Below, piece by piece: positions 24,338 through 33,478 of a DNA stretch of 64,000 nt. The position numbers and the translations under genes were made by a program. Under the pieces are notes generated by a model that was not told the DNA's origin, ran no database searches, and was given only the letters and a program-made list of their open reading frames with translations. Numbering within the stretch: the stretch's first letter is position 1; every line of letters starts with the position of its first letter. Origin of the DNA: Streptomyces typhae (lineage in GTDB: Bacteria; Actinomycetota; Actinomycetes; Streptomycetales; Streptomycetaceae); NCBI RefSeq assembly GCF_009755605.1, contig NZ_WPNZ01000011.1:144093-208092 (forward strand), given 5' to 3'.

Positions 24338-25753
24338 CTATCGGCCGCCCACCTCCTCGGTGGCGGCCAGTTCCTTCACCCGGATGTCGCGGAAGGTGAC
24401 CTGGTCGTCGGCACCGTGGTTCTGGATGCCGATGTGGCCGTCCCGCAGGCTCCGCGCCGGATCGGTGTTGGTGAAGTCGTTGATCTTCACGCCGTTGAGC
24501 CAGATCTGCAGGCGCTCGCCCTCGACGCGGAGTTCATAGGTGTTCCACTCCCCCGGCGGGTTCAGGGCCCGGTCGCGGGCGGCGAGGTCGGCGGACTTGA
24601 AGCCGTAGACCGAGCCGGTGGTCTTCTCGGGGACGTCGGTGGCGTCGATCTGGATCTCGTAGCCGTGGTCCACCGCCGTCCAGGGGTCGTCGGAGGGCGG
24701 GAAGCCCACGAAGATCCCGGAGTTGTCGTCCTTGTCGGTTCCCGTCATCCTCCAGTCGAGCTTCAGGGAGTACGCGCCGAACTGCTGGGGCGCGTACCAG
24801 AGCAGGCCCATGCCTCCCACGGACGTGATGGTCCCGTCGTCCTTGCGTGCGAAGGATCCCGGGCCTGCCTGCTTCCACCGGGCGAGGGACTCCGCGCTGC
24901 CGTCGAACAGCGGCTTGTAGCCCTGTTCGGGGCGGCAGTCGGCCTGGACGGTGCCCGTCGCGTAGCGGATGCCGCCGCCGAGGTGGCGGCGGAAGGCCGG
25001 GTCGGTGAAGGACTCCTCGGTGTGCCCGCCGCCGGTGTAGAAGGAGCGGCCGGGGGTGCCGTCGACGGAGCCCTGGCACCAGGCGATCGGATGGTCGCCG
25101 CCCATCGAGCCGCCGCTGTAGGAGGACTCGTCGAGGGAGGCGAGGACGCGGCCGCGGTCGCGCGGGTTGGAGCGGTAGTCGTACCACTCGTCGGTGCGCT
25201 TCCACACGGCCCCGAGGTGGGCGGTGGCGGGATGGGCGTGGTCCTCGACCCGGACGTCGGCGGGCTGGATCGCCGGGTGCGACTGGAACCAGGCGCCGGC
25301 GAGGCGGCCGTAGAAGGGCCAGTCGTACTCGGTGTCGGCGGCGGCGTGCACGCCGACGTAGCCGCCGCCCGCGCGGATGTACTGCTCGAAGGCGGACTGC
25401 TGCCGCCCGTTCAGGACGTCGCCGGTGGTCGAGAGCCAGACGACGGCGTCGTACCGGGCGAGGTTCTTGGCGGTGAAGGCGGCGGCGTTCTCAGTGGCGT
25501 CGACCGTGAAGCCGTGGGTGACGCCCAGGTCCCGTACGGCGGCGATGCCTGCGGGGATGGAGTCGTGGCGGAACCCGGTGGTCCTGGAGAACACGAGGAC
25601 GCGTTCGCCCGCCTTCTCCTTGCCCTGGCCCGCAGACTCGGCCCCCTTGCCCTGGCCCCTGGTCTCCGGATCGGACGCCGCCGGTCCGGACACGCAGCCG
25701 ATCAGGAGGGCGGCCGCCGCCGTCGCGGTGTACAGCCGTGCTGTCGCGCGCAT
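24338..25753 (-). CDS. ThuA - DUF1080 (3-keto-disaccharide hydrolase) lipoprotein
   Basis: A 471-residue secreted lipoprotein with lipobox 'LLIGC' (C20). Residues about 50-270 are a ThuA-like class I glutamine amidotransferase fold ('VLVFSRTTGFRHDSIPAGI', 'AFEQYIRAGGGYVGVHAAADTEYDWPFY', 'HPIAWCQ', 'FYTGGGHTEESF'). Residues about 290-465 are a DUF1080/3-keto-disaccharide hydrolase laminin-like sandwich ('YKPLFDGSAESLARWKQAG', 'DNSGIFVGFP', 'GYEIQID', 'GEWNTYELRVEG', 'GHIGIQNHG'). ThuA and DUF1080 proteins both occur in 3-keto-glycoside pathways. It lies 15 bases downstream of the PQQ-type dehydrogenase gene, so the two surface proteins are co-expressed. Confidence 0.85.
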   Translation of the reverse strand: MRATARLYTATAAAALLIGCVSGPAASDPETRGQGKGAESAGQGKEKAGERVLVFSRTTGFRHDSIPAGIAAVRDLGVTHGFTVDATENAAAFTAKNLARYDAVVWLSTTGDVLNGRQQSAFEQYIRAGGGYVGVHAAADTEYDWPFYGRLAGAWFQSHPAIQPADVRVEDHAHPATAHLGAVWKRTDEWYDYRSNPRDRGRVLASLDESSYSGGSMGGDHPIAWCQGSVDGTPGRSFYTGGGHTEESFTDPAFRRHLGGGIRYATGTVQADCRPEQGYKPLFDGSAESLARWKQAGPGSFARKDDGTITSVGGMGLLWYAPQQFGAYSLKLDWRMTGTDKDDNSGIFVGFPPSDDPWTAVDHGYEIQIDATDVPEKTTGSVYGFKSADLAARDRALNPPGEWNTYELRVEGERLQIWLNGVKINDFTNTDPARSLRDGHIGIQNHGADDQVTFRDIRVKELAATEEVGGR

Positions 25754-25768
25754 GGGGTGCTCCCTTCC

Positions 25769-28252
25769 TCAGCCGGTGGTGAAGGTGAAGTCGTCGACGT
25801 CGTAGAGCGCTCCGGTGCCCGAGCCCTTGAAGACGAGGAAGAGCGTCGTGGTCCCGGCGGGGGCTCCGGCGATGGGGGTGCTGACGTCGGTGTACGTCTC
25901 CCACGATCCGGTGGGGTCGACCTTGGCGCTGCCGAGGAGCGTGCCGTCGGCGGAGCCGCTGCGGATCTCCAGGGTGCCGCCCGACCCCGCGGAGGCGACA
26001 CGTGCGGTCAGCTTCGTGGCGTTGCTCAGGATGTACGGCTTGAAGGAGACCCAGTCGCCGTTGTGGATGTCGCCGACGGTCCTGCCGCCGTGCGCCGGGG
26101 TGTGGTTGATGACGGACACGCCCTTGGAGTCGCCGTAGTGCTCGCCCTGGCGGTGCCGGGTCTGGGTGACGCTCTGGTCGTGGGTGGTCAGCGCGGGCTG
26201 GCCGTTCGCGCCCTTGTCGGTGTACTCGGCGTCGAAGACTCCGAAGATGTTGGCGTTCGGGTCGTGCTCGCCGTCCGCGGAGGTCTGCAGGGTGCCCTCG
26301 CAGCCGTTGGCGGAGGTCACCGGGTGGCCGTGGCTGTCGTGGCCGAGGATGTGGGTGACCTTGACCTTGGAACAGTCGACGGGCCCGTCCTCGGGGTCGC
26401 TCACGGTGACCTTGAAGGGCACCTTGTCACCGAAGGTGAACAGCTGCCCGTCACCGGGGAGTTCCAGCTTGACGGTGGGAGCGGTGTTGCCGACGGTGAT
26501 GTGGGCGCTGGAGGTGCCGCTGCGGCCGGAGGGGTCCTTGGCGGTGACGGTCGCGGTGTACGTGCCGTTCTTGCCGTAGGTGTGCGCGGGGTTCTGCTCG
26601 GTGGACGTGGTGCCGTCGCCGAAGTTCCAGGCGTACGTGAGGGAGTCACCGTCCGCGTCGGTTCCCTTGGCGGTGAACTGGGTCTCCAGGGGAGCCTGGC
26701 CGCTGGTGACGGACGCCGATGCCTCCACGACCGGAGAGTGCCCGCCGGTCGCGTTCTCGATGCGGTACAGGGCGGAGTTCTGGTCACCGTTGAAGTAGCC
26801 GGTGCCGTAGTCGAGGACGTACAGGGCGCCGTCCGGGCCGAACTCCATGTCCATGACCTGGGTGCCCGCCCACGGGAAGGCGTTGATGGACTTCACGGTG
26901 CCGTCGGTGCCCTGGTCGATGCGCTTGATCCAGCGGCGGCCGAACTCACCGGCGAAGAAGTCCCCGTCGTAGGCCTGCGGGAACTTGACCGGGGAGTTCA
27001 GGTTCGCGTCGTAGCGGTAGACCGGGCCGCCCATCGGCGACTCCGAGCCGCTGCCGAACTCGGGGACGGAACCGCCGTCGTAGGGGATCCAGGCGGGCTG
27101 CGCCGCGGGCAGGTCGGTCAGACCGGTGTTGCGCGGCGAGGTGTTCTTCGGAGCGGCACAGTTGAAGGCGGCGCCGGAGGTCTTGGTGGCGAAGTCGTAG
27201 TCGACGTACGCGTCGTTCTTGCCGGTGCAGTACGGCCAGCCGTAGTTGCCGGGCTTGGTGACGCGGGCGAACTCGACCTGGCCCGCGGGGCCGCGCTTGG
27301 GGTCTGCGGCGCCCGCGTCGGGCCCGTAGTCGCCGACGTAGACGATGCCGGTGGGCTTGTCGACGCTCATCCGGAAGGGGTTGCGGAAGCCCATGGCGTA
27401 GATCTCGGGGCGGGTCCTGGCGGTGCCCTTGGCGAAGAGGTTGCCCTGCGGTACGGAGTACGAGCCGTCCTGCCTCACCTTGATGCGCAGGATCTTGCCG
27501 CGCAGGTCGTTGGTGTTGGCGGAGGAGCGCTGGGCGTCGTACGCCGGGTTGCGGTTCGCGCGTTCGTCGATCGGGGTGAAGCCGTCGGAGGCGAAGGGGT
27601 TGGAGTCGTCGCCCGTCGACAGGTAGAGGTTGCCCGCCTTGTCGAAGTCGATGTCGCCGCCGACGTGGCAGCAGATGCCGCGGCTCGCGGGGACGTCGAT
27701 GACCTTCTTCTCACCGGCGGTGTCCAGGGTGCCGTCGGCCTTCAGGACGAAGCGGGACAGCCGGTTCACGCCGTCGAACTTCTTGAATTCGGCCGCCGTG
27801 CCCTCGTTGGGGGCGTCGCCCGCGGGAGTGCTCAGGGGCGGGGCGTAGTAGAGGTAGACGGCCCGGTTCTTCCTGAAGCCCGGGTCGACGGCCACTCCCT
27901 GGAGGCCCTCCTCGTCGTGGGAGTAGACCGGGATCTTCCCGGCGACCTTGGTCTCGCCGGCGGCGTTCGTCAGGCGGACCGTACCGTCGCGGGAGGTGTG
28001 CAGGACCGAGCGGTCGGGGAGCACGGCGAGCGTCATGGGCTCGCCCGTCTCCGGCTCGCCCTTGGCGAGGGTGACCTGCTGGAAGTTCTCTGCCTTCGGC
28101 TGCGCGGCGGTTCCGGGGGCGGTCTGGGGGCGGGCCTGCGGTTCGGCCCGCGCGCCGGCCTGGGGTGCGGCGAAGGTGAGGGTGGCGGCGGTGAGCAGGG
28201 TTCCGGTGAGCAGGGCGAGGCCTCTGCGGTGGGGTGGGCGGAGTCTGTGCAC
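25769..28252 (-). CDS. Secreted PQQ-type sugar dehydrogenase with PKD and C-terminal beta domain
   Basis: Start GTG 28252 is preferred because GGAGGAC lies five bases upstream; a frame from 28318 is longer but has no such site. The 827-residue protein has a Sec signal (about 1-33), a glucose/sorbosone dehydrogenase beta-propeller ('GLQGVAVDPGF', 'GGDIDFDKAGNLYLSTGDDSNPF', 'EIYAMGFRNPFRMSVD', 'VYVGDYGPDAG', 'GNYGWPYC', 'FFAGEFGRRWIKRI'), one PKD domain ('GTDADGDSLTYAWNFGDGTTSTEQNPAHTY') and a CBM6-like C-terminal beta domain ('GDWVSFKPYILSNATKL', 'WETYTDVSTPIAG'). It probably oxidises a sugar or binds polysaccharide outside the cell. PQQ could be supplied by the pqq operon at 55-59 kb. Proteins of this layout often pair with ThuA-DUF1080 genes, as here. 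Confidence 0.85.
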   Translation of the reverse strand: MHRLRPPHRRGLALLTGTLLTAATLTFAAPQAGARAEPQARPQTAPGTAAQPKAENFQQVTLAKGEPETGEPMTLAVLPDRSVLHTSRDGTVRLTNAAGETKVAGKIPVYSHDEEGLQGVAVDPGFRKNRAVYLYYAPPLSTPAGDAPNEGTAAEFKKFDGVNRLSRFVLKADGTLDTAGEKKVIDVPASRGICCHVGGDIDFDKAGNLYLSTGDDSNPFASDGFTPIDERANRNPAYDAQRSSANTNDLRGKILRIKVRQDGSYSVPQGNLFAKGTARTRPEIYAMGFRNPFRMSVDKPTGIVYVGDYGPDAGAADPKRGPAGQVEFARVTKPGNYGWPYCTGKNDAYVDYDFATKTSGAAFNCAAPKNTSPRNTGLTDLPAAQPAWIPYDGGSVPEFGSGSESPMGGPVYRYDANLNSPVKFPQAYDGDFFAGEFGRRWIKRIDQGTDGTVKSINAFPWAGTQVMDMEFGPDGALYVLDYGTGYFNGDQNSALYRIENATGGHSPVVEASASVTSGQAPLETQFTAKGTDADGDSLTYAWNFGDGTTSTEQNPAHTYGKNGTYTATVTAKDPSGRSGTSSAHITVGNTAPTVKLELPGDGQLFTFGDKVPFKVTVSDPEDGPVDCSKVKVTHILGHDSHGHPVTSANGCEGTLQTSADGEHDPNANIFGVFDAEYTDKGANGQPALTTHDQSVTQTRHRQGEHYGDSKGVSVINHTPAHGGRTVGDIHNGDWVSFKPYILSNATKLTARVASAGSGGTLEIRSGSADGTLLGSAKVDPTGSWETYTDVSTPIAGAPAGTTTLFLVFKGSGTGALYDVDDFTFTTG

Positions 28253-28359
28253 GGGGTCCTCCGGTCGGGGGCCGTTCGCTGTGGAGGTGCGTGGCTGGCG
28301 CCCGGGGTGCGCCGTCACCCCGGGAGGGGTCTATGTCCTGTACACATCAGGGACGGTAA

Positions 28360-28433
28360 CCAGGTTTGTCCGTGGCCGAAAGACCTTGCACAACGCTTTA
28401 GTTGGACTTCTTCCCGCGGGTGGACAAACCTGG
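28360..28433. promoter_or_regulatory. Widely spaced 12-bp inverted repeat upstream of the dehydrogenase gene
   Basis: CCAGGTTTGTCC (28360-28371) and its exact complement GGACAAACCTGG (28422-28433) flank 50 bases that would contain the promoter of the minus-strand gene starting at 28252. Both half sites contain the GGACAAA core also seen near the ABC importer and ROK genes. A paired-operator looping arrangement or a long stem in RNA are possible. Confidence 0.5.
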
Positions 28434-28507
28434 GTACGGCTGGGTCGCTGGCAGCGCGGGGGTGCCGCGGAGCACCACCCGTGTGCTCCGCGGCAGGCAG
28501 CGGTGGG

Positions 28508-29524
28508 CTACTCGCCGGGCTGTTTGTCGCCGCCGAACGCCGCGTCGAACGAGGCCGTCGGGGGCTCGAAGTCGTACGTCTTCAGGTGCCGCAGGGCCTC
28601 CGGCGCGCCCTGGAGGCGGTCCATCCCCGCGTCCTCCCACTCCACCGACACGGGGCCTTCGTAGCCGATGGAGCGCAGCACCCGGAACACGTCCTCCCAG
28701 GGGACGTCTCCGTGTCCCGCCGAGACGAAGTCCCAGCCGCGGCGCGGGTCGCCCCACGGCAGGTGGGAGCCCAGCCGCCCGTTGCGCCCGTCGAGGCGGC
28801 GCCGGGCCTCCTTGCAGTCGACGTGGTAGACGCGGTCCTTGAAGTCGAGCAGGAAGCCGACGGGGTCGAGGTCCTGCCACACGAAGTGGGAGGGGTCGAA
28901 GTTCAGGCCGAAGGCGGGCCGGTGCCCGACGGCTTGGAGGGCCTTGTGCGTGGTCCAGTAGTCGTAGGCGATCTCCGAGGGGTGCACTTCGTGCGCGAAC
29001 CGGACGCCCTGCTCGTCGAAGACGTCGAGGATCGGGTTCCAGCGCTCGGCGAAGTCCTCGTAGCCACGCTCGATCATCGACTCCGGGGCGGGCGGGAACA
29101 TCGCCACCAGGTGCCAGATCGACGATCCCGTGAAGCCGACGACGGTGTCCACGCCGAACCTCGCGGCGGCCCGCGCGGTGTCCGCCATCTCGGCGGCGGC
29201 GCGCCGGCGTACGCCTTCCGCGTCGCCGTCGCCCCAGATGCGGGCGGGCAGGATCGCCTGGTGGCGCTCGTCGATGATCGCGTCGCAGACCGCCTGGCCG
29301 ACCAGGTGGTTGGAGATGGCCCAGCACTTCAGGCCGTACTTGTCGAGCAGCGCGTGCCGCCCGTCGACGTACGCGGGGTCGGCGAGGGCCTTGTCGACCT
29401 CGAAGTGGTCGCCCCAGCAGGCGAGTTCCAGGCCGTCGTAGCCGAAGTCGCGGGCCAGGGCGCAGACCTCCTCCAGGGGCAGGTCCGCCCACTGGCCGGT
29501 GAAGAGGGTGAACGAGCGGGGCAT
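28508..29524 (-). CDS. TIM-barrel sugar isomerase/epimerase
   Basis: A 338-residue cytoplasmic protein, ATG 29524 with GAGGAGG upstream. It is a PF01261 barrel with full-length family segments: 'FTLFTGQWADLPLEEVCALARDFGYDGLELACWGDHFEVD', 'VVGFTGSSIWH', 'HEVHPSEIAYDYW' (Glu/His), 'GLNFDPSHFVWQ' (Asp/His), 'VYHVDCKEARRR', 'SAGHGDVPW' and 'PVSVEWEDAGMD' (Glu). Enzymes with this signature sit beside Gfo/Idh/MocA dehydrogenases in inositol, trehalose and 3-keto-sugar utilisation operons. Here it follows such a dehydrogenase by 12 bases, so it likely converts the dehydrogenase product. The exact reaction is not determined. Confidence 0.8.
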   Translation of the reverse strand: MPRSFTLFTGQWADLPLEEVCALARDFGYDGLELACWGDHFEVDKALADPAYVDGRHALLDKYGLKCWAISNHLVGQAVCDAIIDERHQAILPARIWGDGDAEGVRRRAAAEMADTARAAARFGVDTVVGFTGSSIWHLVAMFPPAPESMIERGYEDFAERWNPILDVFDEQGVRFAHEVHPSEIAYDYWTTHKALQAVGHRPAFGLNFDPSHFVWQDLDPVGFLLDFKDRVYHVDCKEARRRLDGRNGRLGSHLPWGDPRRGWDFVSAGHGDVPWEDVFRVLRSIGYEGPVSVEWEDAGMDRLQGAPEALRHLKTYDFEPPTASFDAAFGGDKQPGE

Positions 29525-29536
29525 CGGGGGGCCTCC

Positions 29537-31195
29537 TCAGACCGCTGTGGTGCCGGCGTCGGGCGCGGCGTGGGCGGGGGTGCCGGTGGCCGGACCGGCG
29601 GGCGTACTGGCGGGCCTACCGGCGGACGGACCTGCCGACGGAACTGCCGACGCGCCGGTGGGCGGGCCGCCGGGCGCGGGCACGGATGTGGGCGCGGATG
29701 CGTCGCCGGACGCGGGCGCGGACGTCTCCACGGGCGTGTAGACGGCGTTCTCCGCGGCGCTCTTCTCCACCGCGGCGAGCACCCGCTGCACGGAGAGCCC
29801 GTCCGCGAAGGAGGGCTCGGGTGTGCTGCCCGTGGCGACGGCGTGGAGCAGGTCGCGGGCCTGGTGCACGAAGGTGTGCTCGTAGCCGAGTCCGTGGCCG
29901 GGCGGCCACCAGGCCTCCAGGTAGGGGTGGCCGGGTTCGGTGACGAGGATGCGGCGGAAGCCGGACGAGACGGCGGGTTCGGTGTGGTCGTGGAACGACA
30001 GCTCGTTCAGCCGCTCCAGGTCGAAGGCGAGGGAGCCGTCGGAGCCGTTGAGTTCGACGCGGAGGGCGTTCTTGCGGCCCGCCGCGAAACGGGTGGCCTC
30101 GAAGGTGGCGAGCGCCCCGGAGGGGAAGCGTGCCGTGAAGAGGGCCGCGTCGTCGACGGTGACCTGCCCGGTCCCGGCGCGTACGCGCCCCGCTCCGGCC
30201 CCGCCCGCCGCGGAGACCGCACCGGCGCCCGCGTCGAGGAGCGGGCGTTCCCGTACGAAGGTCTCCGTGAGCGCCGACACGCCCGCGATGCCCTCGCCCG
30301 TCAGGAACTGCGCGAGGTCCACGATGTGCGCGCCGAGGTCGCCGAGCGCCCCGGAGCCCGCGCGGTCCTTGCGCAGCCGCCACGTCAGCGGGAAGGAGGG
30401 GTCGACGAGCCAGTCCTGGAGGTAGCTGAGACGGACGTGCCGGAGCGTGCCGATGCGACCCTCGGCGACCATGCGGCGGGCGAGCGCGAGCGCGGGCACA
30501 CGGCGGTAGTTGAAGCCGACCATCGCGACCTGGCCGCGGGCGGCGGCCCGTGCGGCGGCCGCGGCCATCGCCTCGGCCTCCGCCACGGTGTTGGCGAGCG
30601 GCTTCTCGCAGAGCACGTGCTTGCCCGCGTCGAGGGCGGCCACGGCGATCTCCGCGTGGCTGTCGCCGGGGGTGCAGATGTCGACGAGGTCGATGTCGTC
30701 CCGGGCGACGAGGGCCCGCCAGTCGGTCTCGGCGGAGGCCCAGCCGAGCCGGTCGGCGGCGGCGCGCACGGCGGCGCCGTCACGGCCGCACACCGCGGTG
30801 AGCCGCGCGTCGACCGGCAGCTCGAAGACGCGCCCCACGGTCCGCCAGCCCTGGGAGTGGGCGGCGCCCATGAACGCGTAGCCGACCATGCCCACGCCGA
30901 CGGCCCGCCGCGCCGCGCGCCCCGCCCCGGCACCCTCGGGCCGCGGCCCGGCTCCGGCACCCGCCACGGACCCCGCCCCCGCCGGACGCGGCTCACCCCC
31001 CGGACCAGCGGCGACACGGCCCTCGGACCCGGCATCGGGGCCGCCAGCGGGACCGGGGACGCCCATGGCACCGGGACCGCCCGCGGAACCGGACCCGGCA
31101 CCGGGCGTGCCCGCGGCACCGGCCCCGGGCTCGCCCCCGGGCCCCCCGGCCCAGGCCCCGGCACCGGCCCCGCCCTCGTGCTCCGTCTCACTCAT
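29537..31195 (-). CDS. Gfo/Idh/MocA dehydrogenase with low-complexity N- and C-termini
   Basis: A 552-residue product from ATG 31195, which has GAGGAGGAG upstream. Residues 1-95 are Gly/Ala/Pro-rich with no fold. The NAD(P)-binding Rossmann domain starts about 98 ('VGVGMVGYAFMGAAHSQGW'), with 'DIDLVDICTPGDSHAEIAVAALDAGKHVLCEKPLAN' giving the family's EKP motif, and a C-terminal substrate domain ('DWLVDPSFPLTWRL', 'GALGDLGAHIVDLAQF' with the conserved D-x-G-x-H). The last 63 residues are again Pro/Ala/Ser-rich. Core length (about 390) is normal. Probably oxidises a sugar delivered by the adjacent ABC importer, e.g. at C3 as in ThuB-type enzymes (inference). Confidence 0.85.
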   Translation of the reverse strand: MSETEHEGGAGAGAWAGGPGGEPGAGAAGTPGAGSGSAGGPGAMGVPGPAGGPDAGSEGRVAAGPGGEPRPAGAGSVAGAGAGPRPEGAGAGRAARRAVGVGMVGYAFMGAAHSQGWRTVGRVFELPVDARLTAVCGRDGAAVRAAADRLGWASAETDWRALVARDDIDLVDICTPGDSHAEIAVAALDAGKHVLCEKPLANTVAEAEAMAAAAARAAARGQVAMVGFNYRRVPALALARRMVAEGRIGTLRHVRLSYLQDWLVDPSFPLTWRLRKDRAGSGALGDLGAHIVDLAQFLTGEGIAGVSALTETFVRERPLLDAGAGAVSAAGGAGAGRVRAGTGQVTVDDAALFTARFPSGALATFEATRFAAGRKNALRVELNGSDGSLAFDLERLNELSFHDHTEPAVSSGFRRILVTEPGHPYLEAWWPPGHGLGYEHTFVHQARDLLHAVATGSTPEPSFADGLSVQRVLAAVEKSAAENAVYTPVETSAPASGDASAPTSVPAPGGPPTGASAVPSAGPSAGRPASTPAGPATGTPAHAAPDAGTTAV

Positions 31196-31291
31196 GCGGT
31201 AACTCCTCCTCGTCGACACGTCGACTCAACTCGCTCGGCCCGGTGCGCCGGGCACGGAAGCGCTCCCGTGCCCTGTGCGCGGCGGACCGCG

Positions 31292-32338
31292 TCACTTGAA
31301 GCCGGTGGACATGTACTGATCGACGTTGTCCTTGTCGACGACGGCCGAGTAGAGCGTCAGGGACGCCGGGATCTCGAACTCGGCCATGCCGCTGACGCCC
31401 TTGCCCTGGCCGAGCGCGCGGGCAAGGTCGATCGCGGAGGCGGCCATCGTCGGCGGGTACAGGACGGTGGCCTTCAGGACGCCCCGGTCCTGCTTGATCT
31501 CCTGGAAGGCGGAGAGCGCCCCGGCGCCGCCGACCATCATGAAGTCGTCGCGGCCCGCCTGCTCGATGGCGCGCAGGGCACCCACGCCCTGGTCGTCGTC
31601 GTGGTTCCACAGGGCGTCGAAGCCCTTCTGGGCCTGGAGGAGCTGGGACATCTTGGACTGCCCGGACTCCACGGTGAACTCGGCGGCCTGCCGGGCGACC
31701 TTCTCGATGTTCGCGTAGTTCTTCAGGGCGTCGTCGAAGCCCTTCGTGCGCTGCTTGGTCAGTTCCAGGTTGTCGAGTCCGGCCAGCTCGACGACCTTCG
31801 CGTTCTTCTTGTCCTTCAGCTTCTCGCCGATGTAGCGCCCGGCGTTGAGGCCCATGCCGTAGTTGTCGCCGCCGATCCAGCAGCGGTAGGCCTGCGCGGA
31901 GGCGAAGATCCGGTCGAGGTTGACGACGGGGATGCCCGCCTTCATGGCCTTCAGGCCGACCTGGGTGAGCGCCTTGCCGTCGGCGGGCAGGATGACGAGG
32001 ACGTCGACCTTCTTGTTGATGAGGGTCTCGACCTGGCCGATCTGCGCGGCGGTGTCGTTGGAGCCCTCGGTGGCCTCCAGGGTGACGTCCTGGTACTTCT
32101 TCGCCCGCGACTTCGCCTGGTCGTTGATGGCGTTGAGCCAGCCGTGGTCGGCCTGCGGGCCCGCGAAGCCGATGGTGACCCGCTTGCCGGGCTTGTCGTC
32201 GGCGACGGCCTGCTTGTTGTCGCCGGACGTGTCCCCCTCGTCCTTGGACTCGTTGCTGGTGCAGCCGGTCAGCACGGCTCCCGCGGACACGGCTGCCGCC
32301 CCGAAGAGCAGTCCTCTGCGGCTCGTGAACTCTGGCAT
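31292..32338 (-). CDS. ABC sugar importer substrate-binding lipoprotein
   Basis: A 348-residue periplasmic-binding protein of the ribose type (Peripla_BP_4). The leader 'TSRRGLLFGAAAVSAGAVLTGC' has a twin-arginine and a lipobox with C26. The mature part shows two alternating lobes ('TIGFAGPQADHGWLNAINDQAKSRAKKY', 'QIGQVETLINKKVDVLVILPADGKAL', 'GIPVVNLDR', 'GLNAGRYIGEKL', 'LWNHDDDQGVGALRAIEQAGRDDFMMVGGAG'). AAGGGG precedes ATG 32338. The gene follows the permease after a 21-bp repeat array. It delivers a sugar of unknown identity to the permease/ATPase pair upstream. Confidence 0.9.
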   Translation of the reverse strand: MPEFTSRRGLLFGAAAVSAGAVLTGCTSNESKDEGDTSGDNKQAVADDKPGKRVTIGFAGPQADHGWLNAINDQAKSRAKKYQDVTLEATEGSNDTAAQIGQVETLINKKVDVLVILPADGKALTQVGLKAMKAGIPVVNLDRIFASAQAYRCWIGGDNYGMGLNAGRYIGEKLKDKKNAKVVELAGLDNLELTKQRTKGFDDALKNYANIEKVARQAAEFTVESGQSKMSQLLQAQKGFDALWNHDDDQGVGALRAIEQAGRDDFMMVGGAGALSAFQEIKQDRGVLKATVLYPPTMAASAIDLARALGQGKGVSGMAEFEIPASLTLYSAVVDKDNVDQYMSTGFK

Positions 32339-32370
32339 GACATGGACCCCTTAGGTGATGGCCGTACGTA

Positions 32371-32471
32371 CGCCTCAGGTGGTGTTGCTCGCGCCTCAGG
32401 TGGTGTCGCTCGCGCCTCAGGTGGTGTCGCTCGCGCCTCAGGTGGTGTCGCTCGCGCCTCAGGCGGTGGCC
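32371..32471. repeat. 21-bp tandem repeat between permease and binding-protein genes
   Basis: Four full units (32371, 32392, 32413, 32434) and a diverged partial unit (32455-32471) of CGCCTCAGGTGGTGTCGCTCG. The first full unit differs at one base. The partial unit extends into the 3' end of the permease gene, so the array seems to have grown out of the permease stop region. Confidence 0.9.
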
Positions 32472-33478
32472 GTGCGCCGCTGGACCAGGACCGCGGCCAC
32501 GATGATCGCGCCCTTGGCGATCTGCTGGACGGCGGTCTCCAGGTTGTTGAGCGCGAAGATGTTGGTGATCGTGGTGAAGATCAGGACGCCGAGCACGGAG
32601 CCGGTGATGGTGCCGCGTCCGCCGCTGAGCAGGGTGCCGCCGATGATCGCGGCGGCGATGGCGTCGAGTTCGTACAGATTGCCGTTGGTGTTCTGACCGG
32701 ACCCGGACAGGATGATCAGCAGGAAGGCGGCGATGCCGCAGCACAGGCCGGAGAGCAGATACAGGTACAGCCGCTGTCGGCGGACGTCGATCCCGGCCAG
32801 GCGCGCGGCCTCCGCGTTGCCGCCGACGGCGACGGAACGCCGCCCGAACGTGGTGCGGTTGAGCAGCAGCCAGCCGACGACGGTGACGGCGGCGAGGACG
32901 AGGACGAGCGGCGGGATGCCGAGGACGTAGGAGTCGCGCTCGCCGAGCTTCAGGACGCCGTCCACGGTGACCATCTGCGTCTTGCCGTCGGTGATCTCCA
33001 GGGCGAGGCCGCGGCCCGAGGCGAGCATGGCGAGCGTCGCGATGAACGGCACCATGCCGCCGTACGCGATGAGCAGGCCGTTGACCAGGCCGCAGCCGAG
33101 TCCGACGACGACGGCGGTGAAGAGGATGCCCGCGAAGCCGTACTCCTGGGTGGCGACCGTCGTCGCCCACACGGAGGCGAGCGCGACGATCGCGCCGACC
33201 GACAGGTCGATGCCGCCGGAGATGATGACGAAGGTCATGCCGACGGTGACGACGCCGATGACGGACGCCTGGGTGAGGATCAGCTGGAGGTTGTCGGTGT
33301 CGAGGAACGCGTCGGGCTCGGTGACGCCGCCGATGACGACGAGGACGGCGAGGACGCCGAGCAGGGAGAGCGTCCGCACGTCGACCCGGGCGAGAAGCGA
33401 GCGCCACGGGCTCGGGGCGCCGTCGGCCGGCGGGCTCTTCTCGGTGACGGGCCGGGCGGGCGATGCGGGCTGCGTCAT
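32459..33478 (-). CDS. ABC sugar importer permease (ribose type)
   Basis: A 339-residue membrane protein (BPD_transp_2) with about 9-10 helices. Recognisable parts are 'LTQASVIGVVTVGMTFVIISGGIDLSVGAIVAL', the most conserved segment of RbsC-type permeases, and 'AVGGNAEAARLAGIDVRR', the coupling region facing the ATPase. ATG 33478 overlaps the ATPase stop as ATGA. Ends in the tandem repeat region at 32459. Forms the membrane channel of the importer with 33475-35178 and 31292-32338. Confidence 0.9.
   Translation of the reverse strand: MTQPASPARPVTEKSPPADGAPSPWRSLLARVDVRTLSLLGVLAVLVVIGGVTEPDAFLDTDNLQLILTQASVIGVVTVGMTFVIISGGIDLSVGAIVALASVWATTVATQEYGFAGILFTAVVVGLGCGLVNGLLIAYGGMVPFIATLAMLASGRGLALEITDGKTQMVTVDGVLKLGERDSYVLGIPPLVLVLAAVTVVGWLLLNRTTFGRRSVAVGGNAEAARLAGIDVRRQRLYLYLLSGLCCGIAAFLLIILSGSGQNTNGNLYELDAIAAAIIGGTLLSGGRGTITGSVLGVLIFTTITNIFALNNLETAVQQIAKGAIIVAAVLVQRRTATA

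Noticed and set aside
29537..31195. Collagen-like structural protein, from the Gly/Ala/Pro ends
   Set aside because: There is no regular G-x-y triplet pattern, and the centre is a complete Gfo/Idh/MocA enzyme.
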